64,000 nt of DNA, taken from the NCBI GenBank assembly GCA_030490835.1, contig CM059971.1, positions 99,886,095-99,950,094 of the forward strand. The letters are read 5' to 3'. The position numbers were made by a program, and so were the translations under genes. Each line of letters opens with the position of its first letter. The stretch's first letter is position 1. The notes under the pieces were generated by a model that saw only the letters and a list, made by a program, of their open reading frames with translations, was not told where the DNA came from and made no database searches. The stretch comes from Annona cherimola (lineage: Eukaryota; Streptophyta; Magnoliopsida; Magnoliales; Annonaceae). Of the stretch, positions 46,201-58,629 are shown in pieces.

Positions 46201-47583
46201 TATTGCCCTTGCTATATTACGGAAACTGATTCGACGAATTCAGGAGTATTTAGGTTCAGTGCACTCAAGTACAAATATTCATATATATATATTTAAAATT
46301 TTTACACAACTATTAATCTAAATATATTTAACACGTGTATCAATTTTTTTCATTTTCGGATGTATTTTTTAGATTTTTAAAAATTATTAGCATTCTAGTA
46401 AATTTAAATTATTAAAAATGTCATTAATTTTAAAAAATCCAAAAAAAATAAAAATATTCAAAAATGATAAAAATTAATATACAAGTTAACTACACTTAGA
46501 TTAATCATTCTATACATTTTTTTTTAAAGAATATTAAAAATGAGCTATATGCGCCCAAGTACACCGAACCTAAATTAACGAGGATGCACAAGAGACCCAA
46601 TTCCAAATATCACATCGTTCTCTTTAAATATAAATGAGACCCAATTTAACCTTATTTTCTTTATTTTTTATTATTACCCTTGCTATATTACGGAAACTGA
46701 TTCGATGAATTCAGGAGTACTTAGGTTCGGTGCACTCAAGTGCAAATATTCATATATATATATATTTAAAATTTTTACACAACTATTAATCTAAATATAT
46801 TTAACACGTGTATCAATTTTTATCATTTTTGGATGTATTTTTTAGATTTTTAAAAATTATTAGCATTCTAGTAAATTTAAATTATTAAAAATGTCATTGA
46901 TTTTAAAAAATAAAAAAAAATAAAAACCTTCAAAAATGATAAAAATTAATATACAAGTTAACTACACTTAGATTAATCATTCTATAATTTTTTTTTTAAA
47001 GAATATTAAAAATGGGTTATATGCGCCCAAGTACGCTAAACCTAAATTAACGAGGATGCACAAGAGACCCAATTCTAAATATCACATCGTTCTCTTTAAA
47101 TATAAATGAGACCCAATTTAACCTTATTTTCTTTATTTTTTATTATTACCCTTACTATATTACGGAAACTGATTCGATGAATTCAGGAGTACTTAGGTTC
47201 GGTGCATTCAAGTGCAAATATCCATATATATATATATATTTAAAATTTTTACACAACTATTAATCTAAATATATTTAACACGTGTATCTATTTTTATCAT
47301 TTTTGGATGTATTTTTTAGATTTTTAAAAATTATTAGCATTCTAGTAAATTTAAATTATTAAAAATATCATTGATTTTAAAAAATCCAAAAAAAAATAAA
47401 AATCTTCAAAAATGATAAAAATTAATATACAAGTTAACTACACTTAGATTAATCATTCTATAATTTTTTTTTAAAAGAATATTAAAAATGGGTTATATGC
47501 GCCCAAGTACGCTGAACCTAAATTAACGAGGATGCACAAGAGACCCAATTCCAAATATCACATCGTTCTCTTTAAATATAAAT
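46170..47583. repeat. Three tandem copies of a 471-bp unit
   Basis: Markers TATTG/ACCCTTGCTATATTACG fall at 46201, 46672 and 47144, giving unit lengths of 471 and 472 bp. Each unit contains a MITE remnant, a foldback element bounded by TAGGTTC(A/G)GTGCA and CACCGAACCTAA-like ends, and the spacer GGATGCACAAGAGACCCAAT. Units differ mainly in AT-repeat length and scattered substitutions. Confidence 0.9.
46251..46572. mobile_element. Foldback element (first copy in the array)
   Basis: Left end TAGGTTCAGTGCACTCAAGT and right end GCCCAAGTACACCGAACCTA are inverted repeats. TATTTAACACGTGTATCAAT on the left pairs with ATTAATATACAAGTTAACTA on the right. Equivalent copies follow in units two and three. 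Confidence 0.7.
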
Positions 47584-47861
47584 GGTGTATTTGGAAATAG
47601 ATAAAACTTTTGATGAAAAGTTGCATAGAGTATAAGTTGTCAAATGATGTGATATGATAGGGGTAATGATGATGAGTAAATAGGATAAAGTTGAAAGAGA
47701 TAAGTTAGTTGTATTGGTAGTTGTGTAGAAATGATTGAAAAGTATGATAGTTGTATAGAAAAATGTGAAGAAATGATTAAAAAATAGGATAATCATGGAA
47801 AATGAAAAGTTTTAAATTAAAAATTATAACTTAACAATTTTTACTCATTACCAAACACACC
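47584..47861. mobile_element. Tourist-like MITE upstream of PYM
   Basis: A 278-bp element from GGTGTATTTGGAAATAG to CCAAACACACC, followed by TAA. The interior has AAACTTTTGATGAAAAGTTG and GTGATATGATAGGGGTAATG. It ends about 430 bp before the PYM start codon, close to the promoter. Confidence 0.75.
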
Positions 47862-47879
47862 TAAAAACTTTTACCCACC

Positions 47880-48294
47880 AAACTTTTTATCTCCAAATTT
47901 TATCACTTCCCAAGCTCACCGTTGTATTATGCGCCGACCCCGCACACTGGCCTCACCAGCTGCGCAACAGTGTCCTCTTCTGATCGGTGTCCGTCTGGCA
48001 TCATGGGGTCAGAAAACTGCACGGCGAGATCTGAGAGAGCACGGAGGGCCAGTCATTTTGCCCGTCCCACACAGTAAGGGGCAAAACAGGAGACCCGAAG
48101 CAGCCCTCTCTCCCCGCCCTCGTAGACATATAAAGTGCGAGGAAAATCAAAAAAACGAAAAAGCCAAACGCTCAAATGTTCATTTAAAGGGGGAAAAAAG
48201 GAAAAACAGAAAAAACGAGGACGATGCTTCTCCAACAGTGTAGCTCTTCGTCAAATCCCTAAAACCCGCTGCTGCAGTTACCATAAAGCCCGCC
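47880..48294 (+). promoter_or_regulatory. PYM promoter and 5' UTR
   Basis: GC content rises sharply after the MITE. A TATA-like TATAAAG at 48129-48135 would place transcription start near 48160, giving a 5' UTR of about 135 bases. The ATG at 48295 sits in GCCATGG, an excellent start context. Confidence 0.5.
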
Positions 48295-51200
48295 ATGGGC
48301 AGCAGTGCTACGGAAGAGCAGCAGCAGCAGCAATTTGCTCTCCTCGGGAAAACCCTAAAGGAAGGGGAGCGCATTTTAGCGCCGACTCGTCGTCCCGACG
48401 GCACTCTCCGGAAGCCTATAAGAATCAGGGCTGGCTACGTTCCGCAAGACGAGGTGGCAATCTACCAATCCAAAGGCGCTTTGGTAATCTCTCGTCTCTT
48501 TCTCTCGTTCATGCTTCTGTGGGTTTTTGCAGCGTGACCGTTTCTTGATTTGGTTCTGCAGCTAAGGAAGGGCAACACTCCGGAGGTCCCACCTGGCTAT
48601 GATCCGGTCGTGGATGCAAAGCCTAAGACGAAGTCTGCGAAGAGGAATGAGAGAAAGAAGGAGAAGAAACTACAGGCACGGTGTTTCCTCTTTCTCCCTC
48701 TTGCCCCGTGTCACCTGTTTAGTATGTCTGCAAGAGATTAAATCTGTCTATTCATTTATTCTTTTTCTCATCTTGCTCCTAAACGAGAGAATTGTTAGAC
48801 TGTCAGTGTTTTTTTCCCCCCGATTAGAACTGTCAGGGTGAAATATACAGATACTGCTAAAGTTCGGTTTTTGATGTCTGTGTTGGTGCTTTTGTTGAAA
48901 TTTTAGTTCGTTTCTGGTCATCAAACTATGCAACGCTCTTACTTTTTCTGAGGAAAGAAAATCCATCTCCGAATTATTCAATGGTGCAGCTGCTTTGTGC
49001 TTCTATTTAATTCCTAACGTATTATTGTTATTACTTACATGGAGACAAACTTTTATACTTTCTTGATTGTTGTTGGTCTGGCAAAGGTTATAGAAGTTCA
49101 CGATTTTGTGATCTCTTGGTTTTGGCAATACTGAGTGCATTGTTAGTGTAGTAGAAAAGTGCAACATTTTTCTTCCCTTGAACTAGATGGAGCTGCTGCA
49201 CATGCAAGTTTGTATTCATCTTCTTCTTGCATTGCTTATTTTGCATGTGAAAGAACTGTGGGGCTTTCAAAGTATCTAACTGAACTTTCATGTGCAAGCA
49301 GCTTACCTAGAAAGTTTTCAAAAGCTTCTTGCAGTCTGAAACGAGCATGAGGTAAGAGGTCAACTTTAGATAAATCTAGATCCATGAGTTTCATTGCCCC
49401 ACATTTAAAATCTAATGTCTGGGATGCAATCATCATTTTATTCCGGCTACAAAACATATTATCAACCTTGTGTAGAATTCAAATTGTGGTACAGTCAGCA
49501 TGTCTGCCTTAATGGCCCAGGACTGGTGGTAGATTATCTGAATTACATCAGGGATTAAATGACCACAGTACTTCTTCAAGAGTCCTCAACTTGATCCTGG
49601 TACTGCTTTATCATGGATCAGCTAAGTTCTTATTGACACTCATTTTGTCAATTGGATGTTAGATAGCTAGGGAGTCATTGATATAAATCCCAGATCATGC
49701 ACTGTGTGAACTTGATGATATCAAGTGTGTTTATTTTCTTTTTCTTTTTGTTTTACCCATTCTATCATTGGATGGTCTATTTTTGCTCCACCATGATTTG
49801 ATGTAGCAAAGGCAATTCACTGGCTAAATCATAGATTTTTAAAATGTGGCCCCCCTGAACAGTGTGTATGGTGTTAGTTAGTGGTGGACATGCTGAGGAA
49901 TAAGTTGGTGAGTAACTATTGACTCACATTGATGTTGGTGTCTAACATTTTGCATAACCCTGTCATCCTTGTACTTGAGATGGATTATAAGGATTCCATA
50001 TGGATTGTCACGTCTGGCACTCACATTAGTTGTTACTGGTGCAATTATTCCTTAGTTGAAGTGGATAGATTGACAGTTCCAAAAATATTGCAAAAATGAA
50101 AAAGACTAATTTTTATACATTCGACACAAACCTGGGAAATGGAGTGCCACATATTCTTTAAAAATTTGTAATGCTAGAAAAAATAATGTAATAAGATATC
50201 ATGAGTCCTGAAGCGATGTTGTGTTAATTCCTTTGCTTGCATCATGTTTACAAATTAAATTACATTACTTGGTTGATTTTATAGGCTGGTCTTCCTAGAT
50301 TATGCTGGCAGCTTATGCATATCCTATCCTGAATGATGCCTAAATCTTGCATTTGTTTTCTGAACAGGTTGAACACTTGAGATAACTCGTGAACAACCTT
50401 CAAGCCCCTCCATATCATGGCTTTTGACCTCTGTGTCATGCTTAAATGAGTCATGACTATCTAATTGTTGCAATGAATTTCAACCAAGTACCATAATGGG
50501 CGGCCTAGAGAAGTGATAGGATATACACCATGCACTTTTTGCAAATGTAGGTTGTCAAAATTAAGTTCTTCATGAGTGCATTAGTTCATATCCTCTTGAT
50601 TTCTGTTGATATGATGCTTTCTTAGGGTCTTAAATAAAACAGGTGGATCTTTCAATAAAAAATGAAATCTCTCTTTTTATTCTTCCTGGTGTCCGCTGAA
50701 TGGTAATTTACAATGTCAATGATAATTTAGGAGCATCTTTTTGTAAAGATATAACATAAATAGGAAAAAATGTTTTAACTTTCTGGATTCACCATGGTTT
50801 TAAAAATGTAGTAGGCCGTTATTGGTTGTAACACATGCTTAAAGGTTGGAACACTGCCATGGGAGTGTTGGTCAAAAATTTTTTTCCATGAAGGTAAGGG
50901 TGCCAGTTGTTGTTATTCAATGCTTTGATAAGAAAACCTTACCGAAAAGCTTTAATTTATTATATCTTTGTATTGTTGACATCTCTATGGCTTTCTGTCA
51001 ACCGCGCCATTGTAGCATTGTCTTAATTATTGGTTCTGGCTTGTTTGCTGTGTTCCTAACATTCTGTCTCATGGTCTCACCATGTTAAACCAATGAGTAT
51101 TACTTGCAGCTCATGGGTAAGTTTCAGTTAGGCTGGCAAATATGCAAAACCAACTAACGAAGACAGGGGAAGAATCACAACAGAATGTTGTTCTTATCAT

Positions 51201-54058
51201 ACCAAATGCCCTGTTCATGGGAATTATCTGATTGGTCAATGTTGGCAACATTTACGTAGAGATTCTAGCTTAGTTTTATTTGATCAAGGATGCTGTCAAC
51301 TCACTGCAGCTCACATTCATTTTGATAAAAAAATTATTAAAACTTAGTTATTATTTTTTTATTTTTGCAATTAAATGAAACTATAAATGCCTTTTATTTG
51401 CAGGCTAAAGGAAAGGGCTTGGACTCCCAGGCTGCTGGAGAATCAGCAACAACAGAGGTAACTTTGTCTGGTTTGACTAAGGGAAAGAGTTTGGATTCCC
51501 AGGCAACTGGAGAAGTGGCAGACGCAGAGATTCTTTCTTCTGGAGACTTGGGACACAGGTCAGAAGATGTGGATTCTGTAACTTCTCAAATAAATAAGCT
51601 TGTCGTTTCTACTGGTCCCACTGTCAATGGTCCAACTGTGGACTCAACAGAAAGTTCAAATCCAGGAGGCCCTGGCCAAGATCTTGATAAAAGAATTAGA
51701 GCCCTGAAAAAAAAGGTAAGGCATCCAATCTTGAGTGTCTATTAACTGTGTTTTATGTTCGACAAATTCTGTAGTCCTGATCGTGACAGTCTGGGTACAT
51801 GTTTGGTAAGCCCTATCTTGCTAATGTTATTTCTACTTAATTTCAGATTCCATTTTTCCCTCTCTGTAGCGACTGTTTCTTGACTGCCAAACAGATCTAA
51901 AGTAGCATGATGGATATGGGAAGGGAATATATAAATGGAATAGTGAGAAAGCAGGGATAAATATCGTAGAAGAGGGCAATGAGCAGACGAAATAAGCTTT
52001 TCAATGAATGTGTAGAAGTAACAGTAAAAAAGATAGAGATAAGTGGTTGAAATAATAATGATAAAAAAAGAAGGGAATGTGTGAGACTGGTCACTCCTTT
52101 GGATTGAAGAAAAGTGGAAGCAAAGGTGAAAAACAATGGGAAGGGGAGGAAGCTATTTACACCCCCTTTCACATGCCTCCAACAGCACTGGTGTCCTATC
52201 TTCTGTACCTTTTAGTGACATTTCAATGCATGCAACTTATTTTTGAATCTTCGACTTTATCATGATAACGTTAGTGTTGGTGGCATCTTAGTTTTTTCGG
52301 TGGCATAATGAAAAACCCAGCATGGAAAGAGTTGGGAGAGAGGAGAAAAATACGAGAGATGGAGTGAGGGAGGTGAGTAATGATGGTGAACAAGTAACAT
52401 GGATCTGTTAATAGGTTTTGCCTATTTCTGAATATAAATTGTTGGGTACATGCAAGCGACTTGGGTATTTGGACTAAGTAGCTTTCTAAGGAATATTCTA
52501 CTTATATTTGAAAAATGCGTCTAAATTGCATTTAACAGTTTCCTGAAGAATATTAAAATTCAACTTCTATTTGAAACAGGTGCCAGGAACTGGGCTTGGA
52601 TTTCAATTATGCGTGTTGAAAATAATCATTTGAACTATTTTTAACAATTTATGTATCCTTTTCACAAAATTTGTGATCTAAACATATGCAAAGAAGCCTT
52701 CTGGGGCCTTGTATTTTCTTTTTTTCTTTTAGTAATTTTTGTAAGTTCAGTAAAAGCAGAGATATCTGGAGATTAAAATCTCAATATGAAAAGCACATGC
52801 TTGAGATTGTGAATGCATTGTTCTGTTATTTCATCTGAGAAAGTCTAATTTTTGACTTTCTTATCTCTGTTATGGTATGGTTGACTCAGTGAGGCGCAAA
52901 TTGTCGTTGACTAATGTTTGTTTCGTAAAAAGATGGAAGCTTGAAGCAATCTGGAAAAGCTTCCATTGGCCATTGTAGTTGTATTCACACCAGGGGGAAC
53001 TTGGAACGCTTATTAGATCTTCAGATTGATATTCAGTGATAGTTATCTAAGTTACAATTTCTTTGGATGCTTTGCATGTTTGTTATTTTTTGCGTGCTTT
53101 GAAATGTAAAAGTTGTAATTCGAGGAATAAGACGATTATGATAATGTTGGCTGGGCTTCATGCCTACTTGTGGCAGTGAAGTCTAGACCTTGACAAAGCT
53201 TTGTGTATTTTCTAATTTTATGGTAACTTCTTTCAGCCCTTTCAAAATGTTGATTTAATACAGAAAGCAAAAGTCTTCGCAAATTCTGGATATAATTCCG
53301 AAAACAAATGCCTTTCCAACAATGTGTGATATTCATGATTAAACACAACCTGGCTCCTTTTAAGGCCATGTAATGTCAGGTGACTTCTCTAGAAGCATCA
53401 TTGGCTATTTTGGGTTTTAATTAATTTGAAACTTAGCTCTCTATCAAAAACTAGAAGCCGTTTATGCAACCATATAATTTCAGCTGATATCTCAATATCT
53501 AAAACTAGAGATTTTAATTAATTTGAAGCTGTCTTGATTGAAAAACTAAGGTTCTTATCTTGGTCTGTTGTGCCATCGCACAAAAATCCATTTCTTCATC
53601 AGAACTCCAAGTTGCATATAATGTCTGAGATGTACTACCTGTTTTACTCATTTTCCAATAGTGATTTGATCCATCCTAAATAATTTGTTGTTTCCTTACA
53701 TTTCTGTTCTCGACCTTCTTTCTGGTAATACTGTGAAGAAGCAATGCCTTAATACCTTCGACTACATATAATATTTTTATGATGAGCAGAAAACCTTCAC
53801 TATTTGTAACTGGGACAACTTATTTTACATTTGTGTCAAATATTTTTATTTTTCGTTTTTGTTTTTTACTACATCTTTGCTTCCTGTGTTCTTGAATGGT
53901 GGCACATGTCATTGCAGATTCGCCTCACTGAAACCCTAGAGAAAGGAAACAAAGATGACATCAAACCAGAGCAGTTGGACAAGTTAGCAAAACTGGAAGG
54001 ATGGCGCCTGGAGCTAAAACTTCTGGAAGATACAAAGGCAGCAATGCCGGTTCCATGA
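48295..54058 (+). CDS. PYM: Partner of Y14 and Mago (PYM/WIBG), 251 aa
   Basis: PYM binds the Mago-Y14 heterodimer and helps strip exon junction complexes from mRNA in the cytoplasm so that its core proteins are recycled. Exons: 48295-48483, 48562-48675, 51404-51715, 53918-54058, all junctions in phase 0. The N-terminal Mago-binding region is clear: ILAPTRRPDGTLRKP (27-41) and GYVPQDEVAIY (47-57), then TPEVPPGYDP in exon 2. A basic KSAKRNERKKEKK segment follows. Exon 3 encodes a variable linker with a 24-residue internal repeat. The C-terminus (RALKKKIRLTETLEKG, then LKPEQ-like IKPEQLDKLAKLEGWRLEL) matches the conserved C-terminal coiled coil of PYM. Intron 2 has an apparent GC donor. Nothing suggests inactivation. 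Confidence 0.93.
48676..51403 (+). other. PYM intron 2 (2.7 kb), GC-AG
   Basis: Donor CTACAG followed by GCACGG; acceptor TTTATTTGCAG. Only this donor keeps the reading frame into exon 3. The nearby GT (CACG then GTGTTT) would shift the frame and meet a stop. No transposon is recognised inside. Confidence 0.7.
51716..53917 (+). other. PYM intron 3 (2.2 kb)
   Basis: GT-AG intron (AAG then GTAAGG; CATTGCAG). Near 51790-51895 the pair CATGTTTGGTAAGCC and CTGCCAAACAGATC suggests a short MITE relic. A MITE-like purine-rich tract follows at about 51900-52080. Confidence 0.55.
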
Positions 54059-55490
54059 CTAGGTCAGGATTTGGTGGTGTGAAATTTGTATTCTTGGTTG
54101 GGTTCTGATCCTGGTTGATAGCCGTGTATGCTATTGTCAAATACAGTTGCATTCAGGTGATATGATCCTTGGAACTAGAACCTTCATTGCTTGTGGATCC
54201 AATGTTATTTTCATGTCATTTTTCTGATTGCCGGCAATTGAAAGTGTCCCCTTTTCCACAGTAGATGTTTGGTCTTGCATTCGGTATCATTTGGTCATGT
54301 AGAAAAATGTTTTCCATGAAAGAGGCACACGCAAGGTTATTTGAACTCATCCATCACCCGTAAAAAAATTTCTTATGCTTTCTTCATTCAGCGTGTTGTG
54401 GACTTGAAATGACATGACTCTTTGACTTTTCATTTTGGGAATAATTGCTTTGAAATGCGTTGATTATGCAGGCTGAACTAATTAATTTTTTAAAACTGGG
54501 AGTGGAGATCAAGCTGCATAAGCGCAGTTAAACCATATTCCCCAAAACAGGAGAGCTCATTAAAATGTGTCGATTTCTGAGATTATCTTTCTAGTGGATT
54601 GGAGATTGCTGTTGGAGCTGATGAGCTTGATAACCAGAGAAATGCATCTTGTAAAATATGGTTCTAGCAGCCAGTAAATGCTTAAGAAAATTGTTCTCTA
54701 AGTAGGAACTGCAGCCAATTGTGCTTATGTTACAGTTGCAGAGTTGTCTTTTATTCCATACAGGGTTGTCTCGCAATCAGAGGTACTTAAAACGATCTTC
54801 TTTTCATTCCCCGCTGCACCTCCAACAGCTGGATAGCTTTCTAATCGTATGCTTCATTCGCCCCTGCATGAGGGCACAATAGATACAACAGTCAGGAGTC
54901 AGATATCTGAAGCGCATGCAGAAGTCTTCTGCCCTCTGTCGTTACCATCAGATCAAGAAGGGCTTCTTTGTGACGTTCTTTGTGCATGCGTGCTGTGCAG
55001 ATTCCGGGATAGCTTTAGGCTTCGTTTGGCTGGGTGGTTCACTGGTTCGCTCACCGCCTAGCCAATTGAGTAGAACTTTTGTCGGGAATTATTTTCAATT
55101 TGGCTATTTTGGCAAATGAAAATTTACGAATAGTACTTATTTATTCAAACGGGTTCTTCATAAGTACTTTTGAAGCAGTACTTCCAGGCCCACATTGTAT
55201 AACCGAACGACGCCTCCGACCGAAATAGGTGTTTGAGATGGTGACTGAAATGCGACCTACACGGCAAAAGGAGGAATGCCTTGCTGGTTTACTCTTGGCG
55301 CTGGATCTTCTCCATCGTCTCCATGATCCATCTTCTTCACTGTTGTCTACCATCACGATACTTGAACGCCTTCTCCAATTGGGGATGATTAGTTCCCGAA
55401 TCTGCACCCTGAAATATGAGAGCGAGGTTCTCTACATCTTCTAAATCTCGAAATATGCAAGGCTCAATTCATGTCTGTACTACAAAAAAA
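54059..55490. other. PYM 3' flank, no further gene recognised
   Basis: The 3' UTR should begin here, but no obvious AATAAA signal was found close by. Short open frames at 55238-55444 (plus) and on the opposite strand have no recognisable domain. Confidence 0.4.
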
Positions 55491-55492
55491 TT

Positions 55493-55780
55493 CTAAAAAT
55501 TTAAAAACAAAATCACATCTCTTCTGATCTTAGGGGTCACCCTTTCTTTGAGGTTCCATGTCTTTGCATGTTGTGTGTTTGCTGAGCGAATGTTCTGAGC
55601 GTAAGCCAGAAGCTGAGCCTTGCGATCGTAGCCTGATGATGACACTGGGAGTTTCCACCGTATGCTGTTCTTGGTAATCCGGTGCTTTGTGGGCCTCGTC
55701 CCTCTGGTCGAAGCCAATTCCACATAGACGGTGATGATGACGCTGTTGTGACCCACCACTTGACTTTTCTTCCCATTCAT
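55493..55780 (-). CDS. Possible small basic protein, 95 aa, unidentified
   Basis: An ATG-initiated frame with codon use unlike the AT-rich surroundings. It encodes VVGHNSVIITVYVELAS, then KHRITKNSIRWKLPVSSSGY and DRKAQLLAYAQNIRSANTQ, and ends in a more hydrophobic ILFLNF. It has no signal peptide or membrane segment. I do not recognise the family. All three minus-strand frames stay open for more than 230 bases, which weakens the case. It could be a real small gene or a captured fragment. Confidence 0.35.
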   Translation of the reverse strand: MNGKKSQVVGHNSVIITVYVELASTRGTRPTKHRITKNSIRWKLPVSSSGYDRKAQLLAYAQNIRSANTQHAKTWNLKERVTPKIRRDVILFLNF

Positions 55781-55823
55781 TCTGGTTTTTGATGTTTTCT
55801 CTTTCTTTTAGCTTTAGGCGCAT

Positions 55824-57916
55824 GCTTCGACTTCTCTAAGGAAAGGGACGAATGCATGGATTCGTTGCTTTTCTAGGTAAATTGGTTGTCTGTTCTAACA
55901 AATTAGTCCGCATTCGTTGCACCATTTAAATCATGCATGGCCACATTTTATCGGGATGCAGTTACAGCAGCAGCCACGAAGCCGAACGAACGGTAGGCCC
56001 AGTGTCAACATGTGGGTACGAAAACGCAAGTTGGACAAGTGACACGACACTGCGGAGTTATGAGCTATGTCCATCCATCAATTTTCATATCTTATCTCTT
56101 GGACGCCGAAGGCTTGCGAATGTCAGTCAGCAGAAGGAACGGATGGCTCACAAATTACATCACCAAAAAAAATCACGTGGTTTTCACGTGCAAGGACGGT
56201 CGTACGTAGGCAAAGCTGACGTCAAGGACATAGCGACTCCTCCTCCAACAGCGAAATCCTCCGCGTTCCGCCGGGTATGATGTGCCCGCCCCATCGGCTC
56301 CTCGGCGCTCACGCCAGTGCCCTGGTGGGTCCCTTTCTTTGCATGGACATGGGTCCTGGGGCAATTGGGCACCCCCGGACCCAGACGAACTGGAAACTTG
56401 TGGTACTAGATCTCCAATAGCGACGGGCCGGTTCTTCAATATCAGAATGCCACACTAGATGCCGCGGATAGGATATCATGCAAGCTCATGAGCCAAATTA
56501 TCCATTTGGAATTTGGATCGTAGACGGAGGGATGTGAATTACCACAGTGATGACGCTATCACGCGACAATATTGTAATATTGATTAGCAGACTACACTGA
56601 TTAGTATACTAATGAATAAATGTTAACCAATGTAGCTTTTTAATTAACAATATTGTCTTGATCCGCATCCTATGCGGAGTAACATATTAACTATTTTTCA
56701 CGTGTTTTCTAATCATTGCCTAAAATAATTGCTATTTTATTTCGTTTTTTCAATTCATGTATGTATATACGTATTAAGTCATCTGATATTACAAATCAAT
56801 ATGTGAATAATTTGAAAATTATCAAATGCGAGGAGGGTGAAAGATATATACCGGACTCGTGTGTATATATATTAATTTTAAAAAAATAAAAATTGCCCCG
56901 GCTCCATATGATTACTAGGCTATTAACAATTTAAAACATGTTTTAGTGATGTCGGATCAACCGTTTGGATCATGGAATATCAGACCTTGCTGCATAAACA
57001 TGACGTGAAGTTGAACCACTTGGATGAGGCGGCTTTTATCGCGTGAATTGCTGCAAAATATCCATCCAATAAAATATAAGATAACGAGCCAAGATAGCGA
57101 TAGGTGGGAAGCTTCAGAAATATAACATGACTAGATAAGATTGCAATAGGTGGGAGAAGAGAAATATAACATAGCAATAGGTGGGAGGAGATGGCCCGGT
57201 GATCTTCAGATAATCTTTTCATGAAGATGGGGTCCTTTTTCTGGTAAGCCTAAGAATGTGGCTCCTGCGTACCCTTGGGGTCGGTTTTCAATATCTGTTC
57301 CAGTCGGCGACAGACTGACAGTGTTAGTAAATAAGGTTTTCCTTAAATAGACCTCTTACCTCACTCTAGATTCGTGACCCTTCCACACGATTCATTCGTT
57401 TCGTGGGTAAAATTAATTTCGGTGGTGAACTCAGAAAATGGTGGCGACTCTTGAAGCCGGTTTGGGTCGGGATTTAAGCACACTGACCCTAACTCTACCC
57501 GGCTAGTAGAGATGCAGCTCACCCAACTTTAACTTGAGAAGAGTAGGATAAGAAAAATTACTCACAGACATGGGTAAATAGAAAACAATATCCGCCTTTC
57601 AAATAGAGCAGACGTAGGATATATATTTTGGGTACTTAGACGCAACCCATATGAGTATCCTTACGAGGATCTACTTAAGGGGAACTAAACCAATCGAGGG
57701 CAGTTCGTATGCAGTGTAATTATTGTGCATTCTATTACAAAATAAGCTTAACGTATATTAGAATGCTATAATATTTTATATAATTATTTATCTATATAAA
57801 AATTATATTTTTGATTGTTTAGATATTAAAAATGCAAATTCAAAATTGATATTTATATTAAACTATTTTATTATGTTAATATTGTACCATTTTAAGATGA
57901 TCATTTGATCATTTCA
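55824..57916. other. Intergenic stretch, possible LTR-element relic
   Basis: No gene is recognised. GGTGGCGACTCTTG near 57441 resembles GGTGGCGACTCC in the solo LTR, and the text around 57240-57560 may be a degraded LTR element. Three short repeats of CAATAGGTGGGA(A/G) lie at 57099-57190. Confidence 0.3.
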
Positions 57917-58185
57917 CTAGCCTAAAAATGTATATTTTTGTTTTTTTCAAATTTTTTTATAAATATGTTAATCTAGTTATATTAAATCAACAAACCAATA
58001 TTTACCATTTTTAATATGTATAGATATTTATTTTGTATTTTCAAATACAGGGGTACTTAAGTCATTTTAAAATAAATATATACACATATTCAAAAATGGT
58101 AAAAATTAGTTTGTTGATTTAATATTACTAGATTAACATCTTTATAAAAAATTTTGAAAAAAAAAATATATTTTTGGACCGGTCT
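57917..58185. mobile_element. Foldback element
   Basis: Left arm: TTTTTTTATAAATATGTTAA then TTAAATCAACAAACCAATAT. Right arm: ATTAGTTTGTTGATTTAATA then TAACATCTTTATAAAAAA. A hairpin of about 270 bp is predicted. Confidence 0.65.
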
Positions 58186-58216
58186 GAACCGGTTTAACAA
58201 GATTATAACTCTTTAA

Positions 58217-58507
58217 GGGTGTGTTTGGTTGGAGGTAAAACTTTTGATGAAAAGTTTTTTGAGTAGAAGTTGTCAAATCAATAGAAAATGATGTGATATA
58301 ATAGGAGTAATGATGAAGAGTAAAGAGAATAAAGTTAGAATAGATAGGTTAGTTGTATGGGTAGATGTGTAGAAATGATTGAAAAGTAAGGTAATTTGTA
58401 TAGAAAAATGTGAAAAAATAATTAAAAAATAGAGTAGTTATGGAGAGTGAAAAGTTTTAGATTGAAAAGTTTTAGTTGACGCTTTTTTGTCCTAAACAAA
58501 CACACCC
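58217..58507. mobile_element. Tourist-like MITE, best-preserved copy
   Basis: A 291-bp element from GGGTGTGTTTGGTTGG to CAAACACACCC, with perfect TAA duplications at 58214-58216 and 58508-58510. It is a useful reference for the family. It lies between two foldback elements. Confidence 0.85.
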
Positions 58508-58629
58508 TAAGATAGCCTATGCATATATTTGATTTGGATGAACATTGTATGTTACTAAAGTAGTCCGAATGCACTTGATCATTTTCTTTACTTAAGTATA
58601 TGAGCATATATGTCACAAAATGGTTTTTC

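Noticed and set aside
46170..47583. CRISPR-like regular repeats
   Set aside because: Units are 471 bp and made of eukaryotic transposons; no short repeats with unique spacers anywhere in the window.
55238..55444. 68-codon plus-strand frame starting MVTEMRPT
   Set aside because: No domain, no intron or promoter context, and an equally long frame on the opposite strand.
56173..56439. Overlapping minus-strand frames rich in Gly, Arg and Pro
   Set aside because: GC-rich patch with several overlapping frames and no recognisable motif.
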